From the NCBI GenBank assembly GCA_003662485.1, contig QMYD01000029.1, forward strand, positions 1-10,248: a stretch of DNA of 10,248 bases, in the 5' to 3' direction. This document shows positions 1 to 6,582 of the stretch, piece by piece. The position numbers and the translations under genes were made by a program. The stretch comes from Candidatus Hecatellales archaeon. GTDB taxonomy: Archaea; Thermoproteota; Bathyarchaeia; Hecatellales; Hecatellaceae. The notes under the pieces are model-generated. The model ran no database searches and was not told the origin of the DNA. It was given only the letters and a program-made list of their open reading frames with translations. Numbering within the stretch: the first letter of the stretch is position 1; each line of letters begins with the position of its first letter.

Positions 1-352
1 CAGCCCTCAGCGCAGCCTCCAGGAGGGTTAGGCTCCCCTCCACGTTAACCCTGTTAACTTGTATGGGCTTCCTGGTGGAAAGCTCCACGCTGACGATAGC
101 AGCCTCATGGAAAACGTAGTCTACCTCTCTCAGCAAGTCTTTCACTAGGGTTCTATCTGTAATGCTTCCCTTAACGAGCTTAAACCGTGGATTTCCAAGG
201 TGATGTTGAAGGTTTTCCATTCGGCCAGCTGAAAAGTCGTCCAATACTATGACCTTTCTGATTTGGGGGAGGGAGAGCAGGCGGTCGACTAGGTGGCTTC
301 CTATGAATCCTGCTCCCCCTGTGACGAGGGCTACACCAGCCAGTTCAGCCAT
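1..352 (-). CDS. NAD-dependent sugar epimerase/dehydratase (extended SDR), 3' part beyond the window
   Basis: This is the N-terminal 117 residues of a nucleotide-sugar epimerase; the rest lies beyond the left edge. The start is ATG at 352-350, with a strong Shine-Dalgarno GGAGG (minus strand, 364-360) seven bases upstream that overlaps the stop codon of the preceding gene. Visible signatures are the Rossmann glycine motif GGAGFIG (residues 12-18), an acidic strand-2 end (VLDDFSAGR, D38) expected to bind the NAD ribose, GSITD near residue 64, the strand-4 motif VFHEAA, and NVEGSLTLLEAA near residues 103-114. These are typical of UDP-glucose/UDP-GlcNAc 4-epimerases. The catalytic Tyr-x-x-x-Lys lies outside the window, so the exact reaction is not decidable. 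Known context: some bacterial pel clusters carry the UDP-GlcNAc C4-epimerase PelX, which supplies UDP-GalNAc. As last gene of this PelF/PelG operon, the same supply role is a reasonable inference. Confidence 0.9.
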   Translation of the reverse strand, partial: MAELAGVALVTGGAGFIGSHLVDRLLSLPQIRKVIVLDDFSAGRMENLQHHLGNPRFKLVKGSITDRTLVKDLLREVDYVFHEAAIVSVELSTRKPIQVNRVNVEGSLTLLEAALRA

Positions 353-363
353 GCTTTTGCCTC

Positions 364-1950
364 CTAGAAGGCTGTGTAGTAGGTGTAGTCTATTCGGCTG
401 ATGAGCTTGAACGTGAAAATGGTGGATAGGAGGGCTGCGAGGAGGCATCCGGCAAGGTAGCCGAAGGCCGCATACTCGAAGCCGTAAAGCCTTGAAAGAG
501 TGAAGCCTACGAGAAGGTTTCCAGCTATAGCAGCGGCCAGCGTGAGGATGGAGATGCCAGGCTTGTAAAGGTAGTTGTGAAGCATGGAGTTGGCGAGGAA
601 GATGGCTATGAAGAAGTTTCCAAGCCCAGCTAGGATGAAAACGAAGAGGCTCTGCCTGCTCACGGGTATTAGGCCGAAGAAGGGTTGAGGCTGCTGGAGG
701 AGGAGAAAGTATAGCACGGCCAGCGATATCAAGCTTGAAGCCGTAATGGAGCGCAGACAGGCGAAATACCTGTCCCTAACCCTAAGCCTATAAAGCTTCA
801 CATGTCTAGCCTCAACATGTTCCCCGCTTTCAACAATTTCCCTGTACAGCGATAGGACGCTATGGTTTAGGGCGCCGAAGACGGGGATGAGCATGAGGAG
901 GGCTAGGTTCGCCCCCACCTCGTAGTCTAGGTTAAACCATAAGGGGTAGGCTGAAGGACTCATAGACCATACAACCAGCCTATCCATGAAGAGTAGGATG
1001 AAGTATAGGGCTCCAGCCAGCGCGTAGGGCAGTCCAGGTAAAACCATGAAGGAAAGCCTTGGTAGCTTCACCTTTAGGTCGTTGTATTCAGGCTTGTAGC
1101 GTTCCAGAGCCTTCTCCTTCAAGTAAAGGTAGGTGAACGTGTAGACGGCTGAGGCTAGGATAGCAAAGTATAAGCCGTAGGGTTGGAAGGGGCTTAGGGA
1201 GGACCCCAAACTCTTAACGAGAAAGTTGTTTAGGATGATGATGCCAGCGAAGATGGCTACGAGGATCACGTATTTCCTGAAGGCGTAGAGGGGGGCGATG
1301 GCAAGCCACAGCATGGATAAGGCTGTAAAGTAGAGGATGAATAGGCTGAACCACTCCATGGGGTAAAGGCGGAGGAAAAAGTTGAGGTAGTATAGGAGGA
1401 GGCTGGCGGAGGCCACCACGAGGAGGCCTACCGCAAAGTAGATTTCAACAACCCTAACAACCAGCTTGTACATGGCCTGATGCAGGTAGAAGAGCATCTT
1501 CCTAACGAAGACGGGTTGAACAGCTGAGGAGACGATGAGGCTGAGGAAGGTGGCTAGGCCAACCATGGTGGCAAACATTATGGTGGCTCCCCGAATAGAC
1601 CATAAGGCTACCTCCGTGGACAGTAGCGCTAAGGTCATGAGAAGCCAGGGTGAACCGTAAAGTATTCCGTGAATGTAAAGCTTTAAGGCTTCCCTAATCT
1701 GCTCAGCCAGCTTAGCCTCCCTACTCTCAACGGTTTCCCCACGCCCCCGATAATAATCAATAATTTCTATGAGCTTCTTGGCGAGGGAAAATCTGTCCAC
1801 GAAGCCATATCTTTGGGCTATACCATCGGTTATCCCTAAAACCTCGAGGATGACAGCTACGCCAAGGTAGTCTCCAACCTTATCATCTATTTGGAGCACG
1901 GTTTTAGCTAGGCTGTCAAGGTCTGAAACAGCCTCAAAAACCACGCCCAA
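364..1950 (-). CDS. pelG: PelG-like polysaccharide transporter (polytopic membrane protein)
   Basis: A 528-residue integral membrane protein resembling PelG, the Wzx/MOP-like inner-membrane component of Pel exopolysaccharide export. About 12 hydrophobic segments run from residue ~97 to ~515. PelG-like local features are PYALAGALYFILLFMDRLVVW (residues 308-328; the Asp-Arg/Lys...Trp pattern in a membrane helix) and a later D-Y-E...IPVFGALNHSVLSLYRE stretch (342-371). Residues 1 to ~95 form a soluble, charged, helix-rich N-terminal extension. Bacterial PelG is about 450-460 residues, so this extension is additional. The start is TTG at 1950, with GGAGG eight bases upstream inside the end of pelF; an in-frame GTG at 1944 is an alternative. 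The gene lies three bases after pelF and eleven before the epimerase gene, so the three are surely co-transcribed. Identity rests on pattern plus adjacency to PelF; another MOP-type flippase is the main alternative. Confidence 0.86.
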   Translation of the reverse strand: MGVVFEAVSDLDSLAKTVLQIDDKVGDYLGVAVILEVLGITDGIAQRYGFVDRFSLAKKLIEIIDYYRGRGETVESREAKLAEQIREALKLYIHGILYGSPWLLMTLALLSTEVALWSIRGATIMFATMVGLATFLSLIVSSAVQPVFVRKMLFYLHQAMYKLVVRVVEIYFAVGLLVVASASLLLYYLNFFLRLYPMEWFSLFILYFTALSMLWLAIAPLYAFRKYVILVAIFAGIIILNNFLVKSLGSSLSPFQPYGLYFAILASAVYTFTYLYLKEKALERYKPEYNDLKVKLPRLSFMVLPGLPYALAGALYFILLFMDRLVVWSMSPSAYPLWFNLDYEVGANLALLMLIPVFGALNHSVLSLYREIVESGEHVEARHVKLYRLRVRDRYFACLRSITASSLISLAVLYFLLLQQPQPFFGLIPVSRQSLFVFILAGLGNFFIAIFLANSMLHNYLYKPGISILTLAAAIAGNLLVGFTLSRLYGFEYAAFGYLAGCLLAALLSTIFTFKLISRIDYTYYTAF

Positions 1951-1953
1951 CCT

Positions 1954-3405
1954 TTAGGCCTCCAGCTTCCGCTTTGAAACGGCTTCAAGGTAAACTCTGC
2001 GATACTCGGTGAGGAAGCGCTGGTAGGAGAAGAGCTCCACTACTCTTCGCCTGGCTTTCTCCCCAAGCTCCCTGCGCAATTTCTCATCTATTAGAACTTG
2101 GATTAAGGCTTCCCCCAGCCTTTTAGGATCCCTGGCTGGAACGATGATTCCACAGCCTTCGAGAGCCTCTCTCACTCCTCCAACATCCGTGGCTACTACT
2201 GGTTTGCCGCAGGCCATGGCCTCCACCACGGTGAAGGGGAAGCCCTCGGAGATGCTGGGCTGAGCCACCACCCTAGCCCTATTATAATCGAACTCTGGGC
2301 TTTCCGAGGGCCCCTTAAAGACGACTTTCCCCTCCAATCCCAGCTCTCCCAAACGTTTAAGGCAGACTTCGTGGTAGGCTTTATCCTCTATGGGGCCTAT
2401 GATTTCGCAGCGGGCGTCGGGGATCTCTCCAACCACGTACTCCATGGCCTCAATGACGTTCACCATGTCCTTTAGCTTGTTAACCCTCCCCATAACCACG
2501 ATGAGGGGTTTCTCCTCCTCTAATTCAGGCCTAGGCCTAAACCTTTCAACGTCCACCCCATTATAGATTATTTCAATCTTCTCCTTGGCTATTCCAAATT
2601 CAACCTCCCAGCGGACGTTGAAGCCGCAAACAGGCAGAATCTTGTCGGCGTAATGGTAGTTAAGCCTCACCACGGCCCGGTAGAGGTTAAGCCAGAAAAA
2701 CCTTTCAGCCAGTGTTCCCGACTCCTTAACCAAGTCTAGAATTCTCTCACGGAAGTATACGCCGTGCTCGGTGAGCAGGTAGGGGACTCCCCTCTCCATT
2801 TTCAAAACGATGGCTGGAATCCCGCAGAATGAGGCTACCGAGGAGTGGCATAAGTCCACCTCAGGGAAATCGTAGGCTAAAACCCTGAACAAATGCTGAA
2901 TCAGCCTTCCAAACCGTATGAGGCTGGAGGTTTTCAAGCTGGCGTAGAGGGGGTCTTCCACTAGCTGCCTAGAAAAGGCTTCCCAAACCTCCTCACTCTT
3001 GAAAACAGTCTTATAATTGTATCGTTTGAAGAAGTGGTGCATTTCGCTGAGGCTTTCGCCAAGCTTCTCAACGTTTTTACCCCCGCTTTTAACCTCAGAC
3101 AGGAAGGTGGAGAAGGCTGGGAGGAATTCCTCCCTAATGGTTTTTCTGCTGGGTTTAGGCTTCACCAGCCTCAGCAGGGAGGTGTCAACATACTCTTCAA
3201 GGAGCTCCGTCCCCCAGAGGGGTACCATTATAAGCCTAACCACGTTTCTGGGAGGCTCGTAGAGAAGGTCAACATAGGGATTAGCCACAACAGCTACCAC
3301 CACAAACTTGAACTCGTCTAGGCTGGAGATGAGGTTATGCGTCCAAGTGCTTACTCCACCCTTAACGTAGGGATAGGTTCCCTCCGTAAGCATCATTATG
3401 ATCAT
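1954..3405 (-). CDS. pelF: PelF-like GT4 glycosyltransferase
   Basis: A 483-residue cytosolic glycosyltransferase of the GT4 family and PelF type, the enzyme that in bacteria polymerises Pel from UDP-linked amino sugars. The N-terminal signature LTEGTYPYVKGGVSTW (residues 6-21) and the central TEHGVYFRERILDL (212-225) are hallmarks of PelF. The C-terminal GT-B half has IIYNGVDVERFRP (279-291), the phosphate-binding MGRVNKLKD (305-313; R307, K312) and the EX7E motif in SEGFPFTVVEAM (E387, E395), followed by GKPVVATDVGGVREAL. The start ATG (3405-3403) overlaps the stop of the upstream TPR gene by four bases (ATGA), implying translational coupling; in-frame ATG codons at residues 4 and 5 would lose only a few residues. 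No membrane segments are apparent, so it should act at the inner face of the membrane beside PelG. Donor sugar cannot be read from sequence. Confidence 0.93.
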   Translation of the reverse strand: MIIMMLTEGTYPYVKGGVSTWTHNLISSLDEFKFVVVAVVANPYVDLLYEPPRNVVRLIMVPLWGTELLEEYVDTSLLRLVKPKPSRKTIREEFLPAFSTFLSEVKSGGKNVEKLGESLSEMHHFFKRYNYKTVFKSEEVWEAFSRQLVEDPLYASLKTSSLIRFGRLIQHLFRVLAYDFPEVDLCHSSVASFCGIPAIVLKMERGVPYLLTEHGVYFRERILDLVKESGTLAERFFWLNLYRAVVRLNYHYADKILPVCGFNVRWEVEFGIAKEKIEIIYNGVDVERFRPRPELEEEKPLIVVMGRVNKLKDMVNVIEAMEYVVGEIPDARCEIIGPIEDKAYHEVCLKRLGELGLEGKVVFKGPSESPEFDYNRARVVAQPSISEGFPFTVVEAMACGKPVVATDVGGVREALEGCGIIVPARDPKRLGEALIQVLIDEKLRRELGEKARRRVVELFSYQRFLTEYRRVYLEAVSKRKLEA

Positions 3406-3890
3406 TTGGAGTCCTCTTTCCCCCGCCTACTCTTATACGTCTTGAAGAGGGGGACATCACCTGAAATCTCCACCTTCACTGGTTTAAGCTCAAGCTTGTC
3501 CATGAGCGACTTAGCCTTTTCCAGCAGCTCGTCCGCCTTCTTATAGTCTTCAGCCCACATGTAGCTTTTGGAGGCCATCTGGTAGCCCCACAGAGCCGAG
3601 TTAGGTGAAACGGCCAAAACTTCTTCAGCATACTTCTCATAGTGGCTGGCTGCAAGCCTGAAAAGCTTCACGGCTTCATCCTTCCTGCCAGCCTTAACCA
3701 GGCATTTAGCTGCAGCCAGATAGCTCACCGCAGCCATCCCAAGATTTTTACCCTTCTGCTTCTCAGCCTCCTCCACGTAGTATCGGCTTGCCTCCTCAAA
3801 TCTTCCCTCCTTTTCAAGCTTAGAAGCCCTAAACCAGCTGTCTCCCCTATCGCTTAAACGCTCAATCCAAGACTTCTCAGGCATTTTCAA
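3402..3890 (-). CDS. TPR-like helical repeat protein, first gene of the Pel-like operon
   Basis: A small soluble protein of about 160 residues made of paired amphipathic helices. Three TPR/SNAP-like units can be seen: GDSWFRASKLEKEGRFEEA (residues 16-34), AAVSYLAAAKCLVKAGRKDEAVKLFRLAASHYEKY (53-87), and YQMASKSYMWAEDYKKADELLEKAKSL (103-129). The A/G-x-x-x-x-G-R/D...EA spacing is typical of TPRs. A lysine-rich, probably disordered tail closes the protein. The longest reading begins at TTG (3890), but an ATG two codons later (3884-3882) is just as plausible; neither has a clear Shine-Dalgarno. It overlaps pelF by four bases. In bacterial pel operons, PelE is a TPR-containing scaffold beside PelF/PelG. 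An equivalent scaffold role is inferred from context only, because this protein has no membrane segment and similarity to PelE beyond the repeat was not established. Confidence 0.78.
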   Translation of the reverse strand: MKMPEKSWIERLSDRGDSWFRASKLEKEGRFEEASRYYVEEAEKQKGKNLGMAAVSYLAAAKCLVKAGRKDEAVKLFRLAASHYEKYAEEVLAVSPNSALWGYQMASKSYMWAEDYKKADELLEKAKSLMDKLELKPVKVEISGDVPLFKTYKSRRGKEDSK

Positions 3891-4036
3891 AACCCAAAAT
3901 AGGGGCAGCTAAACTTTCACGCTAAAACCTTATTTATTAAAGCCTAACTTAACATTTACTCTGAGGTTTGAACAGAAGTTAGTCTCCTGAAAAATTTAAG
4001 GGCGGTCAGGACCCCTACCCTTTGAAGGGTTGACTA
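3891..4036. promoter_or_regulatory. Divergent intergenic control region with two TATA-like boxes and inverted repeats
   Basis: This 146-base gap separates the minus-strand Pel-like operon from the plus-strand signalling operon. A TATA-like element for the minus operon (ctttaataaataag, complement of 3929-3942) lies about 50 bases before the TPR gene. One for the plus operon (gaaaaatttaag, 3989-4000) lies about 40 bases before the KaiC-like gene. Between them is a spaced inverted repeat, ctaactt (3944-3950) and aagttag (3976-3982). A compact palindrome, accctt-tg-aagggt (4017-4030), sits where the plus-strand transcription start is expected. These are seen directly; operator function is inference. 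Confidence 0.5.
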
Positions 4037-4750
4037 ATGCCTCTGGAAAGGGTTAAAACTGGAATAGAGGGTTTGGATGAGCTTATTGGGGGAGGCCTCC
4101 CAAAGGGTAGAATCTACCTTGTAGCAGGGGAAACTGGCACGGGTAAAACTATTTTCACCCTGCAATACCTCTACCAGGGCATAAACCTAGGCGAAAACGG
4201 CGTCTACGTAACCATAGATGAGAAACCCGAACATGTGGTGGAGGATGCTTTAACCCTAGGCTGGGACCTAGAAAAACTGGTAGACGAAAACAGGCTGCTC
4301 ATCGTTGAGTTAACACCCTACTTCGCAGACATAAAGCGAGTTGACCCCCTCAAAATAGTTGAAAACCTGAAAATGCATGTGGACGAGGTTAAGGCGGAAA
4401 GACTTGCCATAGACCCCGTAGCCCCGCTGGTAGCAAGATCGGAGGAGCTCGCCTCCGACGTGGAAGCCCAAATGTACGTTAGAAACTATCTGAGAAGATT
4501 TTTCCACGCCCTTGAAGAATTAAACATTACAACGCTTGGAACCTCTGAGATTCCCACGGGAACGAGGAAGCTGAGCCGCTATGGGGTTGAAGAGTTCCTA
4601 GCCTCAGGGATTATCGTGCTGAGGCTTCAGGCCACTGAAACAGGCTTCAGAAGGGAGCTATACGTTAGGAAGATGAGGGGTGTAGACCACAGCATGGAAA
4701 TCTACTCCTTTGTCATTCAGAAAGGCCGTGGAATCGTAATATCGCTCTAA
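4037..4750 (+). CDS. KaiC-like/RAD55-family ATPase, single intact RecA domain
   Basis: A 237-residue single-domain KaiC-family P-loop ATPase. It begins with the family signature TGIEGLDELIGGGLPKG (residues 8-24), followed by Walker A GETGTGKT (31-38). The acidic pair after strand 2 (TIDEKPEHV, D61-E62) is at the position of the catalytic glutamates of KaiC. The DALTLGWDLEKL segment (70-81) is typical of archaeal homologues, and Walker B is LAID (123-126). All nucleotide-binding elements appear intact. Archaeal KaiC-like ATPases have been proposed as signal-transduction hubs rather than clock proteins. The start is ATG at 4037, placed directly after the small palindrome of the leader. It is the first gene of the plus-strand operon and is separated from the next gene by 64-67 bases holding a strong inverted repeat. 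Its partner is not decidable from sequence, but the P-loop-less KaiC-like domain of the next gene is the obvious candidate. Confidence 0.93.
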   Translation: MPLERVKTGIEGLDELIGGGLPKGRIYLVAGETGTGKTIFTLQYLYQGINLGENGVYVTIDEKPEHVVEDALTLGWDLEKLVDENRLLIVELTPYFADIKRVDPLKIVENLKMHVDEVKAERLAIDPVAPLVARSEELASDVEAQMYVRNYLRRFFHALEELNITTLGTSEIPTGTRKLSRYGVEEFLASGIIVLRLQATETGFRRELYVRKMRGVDHSMEIYSFVIQKGRGIVISL

Positions 4751-4758
4751 GCGAGCTT

Positions 4759-4788
4759 AACACTTTAAAATAAATTTTTTAAAGTGTT
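4759..4788 (+). promoter_or_regulatory. Perfect 12-bp AT-rich inverted repeat overlapping a TATA-like box
   Basis: The arms aacactttaaaa (4759-4770) and ttttaaagtgtt (4777-4788) are exactly complementary, with a six-base loop (taaatt). The repeat lies nine bases after the KaiC-like stop and about 30 bases before the GTPase-fusion start. The ttaaaataa segment inside it is at a suitable distance for an archaeal TATA box for the downstream gene. It may be a dyad operator over a second promoter, or a hairpin that ends or attenuates transcription of the KaiC-like gene. Confidence 0.55.
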
Positions 4789-4814
4789 CTACCGTAATGA
4801 AATAGCGTGGCGGC

Positions 4815-5987
4815 TTGATGGAGCTGGCAAGACTTCCACTCGTTGGAGAGGTTGTTGAAGAGGGGCTTAAAAGCGGTTTAAGCACGCTTATCCGTTGCAA
4901 TCCTCTCGTAGACGGCTCTATCTTCACCTACCAGCTATGCTATGCATGGCTGAATGAAGGCAACCCCGTAATCTACTACGTGAACAACAAGCGCACCGAC
5001 ATAGTGGTTGAAGACTTTAAAAGGTATGGGTGGGATGTTGGAAAGCCTCTTGAAGAGCGCAAACTCATCTTTATAGACGCCTACTCAGCCATCCTTGGAT
5101 TAACCAGTAGCGAGCCTTACGTGGTTAAGGATGCCTTCAACCTCAAGCAGATAAGTGAAACCCTCGTTAAGGCTGTCAGAGAGGTTGAAGGCCGAAAGCT
5201 TCTCGTAGTAGACTCCCTCTCAACACTCCTCGACTACTTCGAAACCGAGGTTTTAGGCTACGTTACCTCCTGGAATAAGCTTGCACCGGTCTACGGTTTC
5301 GTCCCCTTATACCTCTTCACCGACTGGGGTTACGGCCCCGAAATCAAGGATAAGCTAATCGAACTCTGCGATAACGTAATCGATATGCGAGCCCTCGAGA
5401 AAAGCGTGGTTGCTACCGAGGTTTTCACCGTTCAAAAGCTGGCTGGGAAACCTGTGGAAAAACCTGTGGTCCCCTTCAAATACGTGAGGCCTGGAGGCCT
5501 AAAAATCTACATCCCCAAAATCCTTATTACTGGCCCCTACCATGCAGGTAAAACCACCGTGGTCCATGCGCTTTCAACGAGGGCTGTAAGCGTTCAGAGG
5601 GGGGAAACCACGGTGGCCCTAGACTTCGGCCACCTCGAATACAAGGGCTTTTCAGCCGACCTCTTCGGAACCATAGGCCAGCAGCGTTTCGATCCTATCC
5701 TCGAGCAGCTTGGAGGGGAATCCGTAGGAGTAATCCTCGTGGTGGACAGCACCAAGCCTGAAACCTTTCCAAGGGCGCTTGAAATGCTTAGAAAGGCGAG
5801 GGTGTACGGGCTTCCCACCGTTGTATTCGCCAACAAGCAGGATCTGCCAGGAGCCCTAAGCCCCGAGGAGGTTAAAGAGCGAATGAAACTTCCACCAGAA
5901 GTCCCCGTCATAGGAACCGTTGCAACAAGAAAGGATCGCATCATCGAAGGGTTAGAAATACTCCTCAAACAAATTTTCGGCAAATAG
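4815..5987 (+). CDS. Fusion of a degenerate KaiC-like domain with an Arf/SR-beta/CvnD-like small GTPase
   Basis: A 390-residue two-domain protein. Residues ~1-215 have the KaiC/RAD55 fold pattern: STLIRCNPLVDGSIF stands where the P-loop should be, but it has no GK[ST]. FIDAYS (86-91) and a Walker B-like LLVVDSLSTLLDY (129-141) are retained, so this domain should not hydrolyse ATP normally. Residues ~232-390 are a small GTPase: G1 GPYHAGKT (240-247); G2/switch I TTVALDFG (265-272), with candidate threonines T265/T266; switch II LFGTIGQQRF (283-292), with Gln289 at the Ras Gln61 position; G4 NKQD (340-343); and G5 near GTVA (367-370). ALDFG plus FGTxGQQRF in place of DxxG is characteristic of the COG2229/CvnD group, whose bacterial members work with Roadblock proteins. 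Roadblock and V4R genes follow immediately. The first codon may be TTG (4815) or, more likely, the adjacent ATG (4818). There is no clear Shine-Dalgarno. Confidence 0.92.
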   Translation: MMELARLPLVGEVVEEGLKSGLSTLIRCNPLVDGSIFTYQLCYAWLNEGNPVIYYVNNKRTDIVVEDFKRYGWDVGKPLEERKLIFIDAYSAILGLTSSEPYVVKDAFNLKQISETLVKAVREVEGRKLLVVDSLSTLLDYFETEVLGYVTSWNKLAPVYGFVPLYLFTDWGYGPEIKDKLIELCDNVIDMRALEKSVVATEVFTVQKLAGKPVEKPVVPFKYVRPGGLKIYIPKILITGPYHAGKTTVVHALSTRAVSVQRGETTVALDFGHLEYKGFSADLFGTIGQQRFDPILEQLGGESVGVILVVDSTKPETFPRALEMLRKARVYGLPTVVFANKQDLPGALSPEEVKERMKLPPEVPVIGTVATRKDRIIEGLEILLKQIFGK

Positions 5988-6002
5988 GGAGGGAAAGAGG
6001 AT

Positions 6003-6572
6003 TTGGTGGAGTTAAAGGAAATATTTGAGGCACTGGAGAGGAGAGAGGAAATCACAAGGCTTGTGAGGTATGATCCAGAAACGTCGAAGCTCAGTCTTGC
6101 AGGTATCACCGTAGCCCCCATGCACGACTACTTCCTACCAGCGGTCTTCGCAGCCCTAGAGAAGCAAATAGGCCCCGTAGCCAGAACCCTCATAATCCGC
6201 TACGCCCGTAAAGTTGGCAGCCGAGACGGGGAAATCCTACGAAAAACCTTCTTCCAAGACCGGCCTCCAACCATCGAGGAGGTTGAACGTTTAACACGTA
6301 GCTTCCTTGGAATGTGGTGTCAGGTAGGCTGGGGTAAGATTGTCAAATTCCAGATTGGAAAAGACCACGCCTACCTTGTAAGGTCGACCTCCTATGAGGG
6401 TGAGGGCTACTTGAAGCTTGGAGGCGGCCCAGCTAAAACCCCACGCTGCTGGATAGCCTTAGGCTATGTGATCGGAGTTTTCGAAGGGCTGCTCGATAGA
6501 AGCGTGGAGGGGGAGGAGGTTGAATGTCTTGGGAAGGGAGATCAAACCTGCACCTTCAAGCTTAAATGGTAG
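6003..6572 (+). CDS. V4R-domain protein (4-vinyl reductase/Bet3-related fold)
   Basis: A 189-residue soluble protein with a C-terminal V4R domain. The diagnostic end is WIALGYVIGVFEGLLDRSVEGE (residues 150-171) followed by VECLGKGDQTCTFKLKW, with the C-x-G-x-G-D-x-x-C-x-F arrangement (C175, G179-D180, C183). The N-terminal part (LVRYDPETSKLSLAGITV, then a helical region with RTLIIRYARKVG and GMWCQVGWGKI) matches the usual lead-in to V4R. V4R proteins are thought to bind small ligands and are structurally related to Bet3 of the eukaryotic TRAPP complex, which acts on Rab GTPases. The position between a GTPase and a Roadblock gene fits a regulatory role; ligand and partner are inferred, not seen. 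The start is TTG (6003) or the next codon GTG (6006). A GGAGG at 5988-5992 and a GAGG at 5997-6000 do not settle the choice. It lies 15 bases after the GTPase gene. Confidence 0.88.
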   Translation: MVELKEIFEALERREEITRLVRYDPETSKLSLAGITVAPMHDYFLPAVFAALEKQIGPVARTLIIRYARKVGSRDGEILRKTFFQDRPPTIEEVERLTRSFLGMWCQVGWGKIVKFQIGKDHAYLVRSTSYEGEGYLKLGGGPAKTPRCWIALGYVIGVFEGLLDRSVEGEEVECLGKGDQTCTFKLKW

Positions 6573-6582
6573 GTGAAACGGT

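Noticed and set aside
3017..3321. Plus-strand open frames opposite the middle of pelF
   Set aside because: They lie in a region where the minus-strand translation is continuous PelF sequence; composition is that of an antisense frame.
4037..4750. Circadian KaiC, RadA recombinase or archaellum ArlH identity for the KaiC-like gene
   Set aside because: There is only one RecA domain and no kaiA/kaiB. There is no helix-hairpin-helix N-terminus as in RadA, and no archaellum genes nearby. The general KaiC-like/RAD55 family is the safe call.
4751..4814. A classical intrinsic terminator as the only explanation of the 4759-4788 hairpin
   Set aside because: The stem is A/T-only apart from one C and one G per arm, and no T-run follows it on the plus strand; the T-run is inside the stem. 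A dyad operator or promoter element is at least as likely.
5594..6121. A 175-codon open frame on the minus strand across the GTPase C-terminus and V4R N-terminus
   Set aside because: It is antisense to two well-recognised proteins, is rich in Ser/Pro/Arg without domain pattern, and spans a gene junction; it is a shadow of codon bias.
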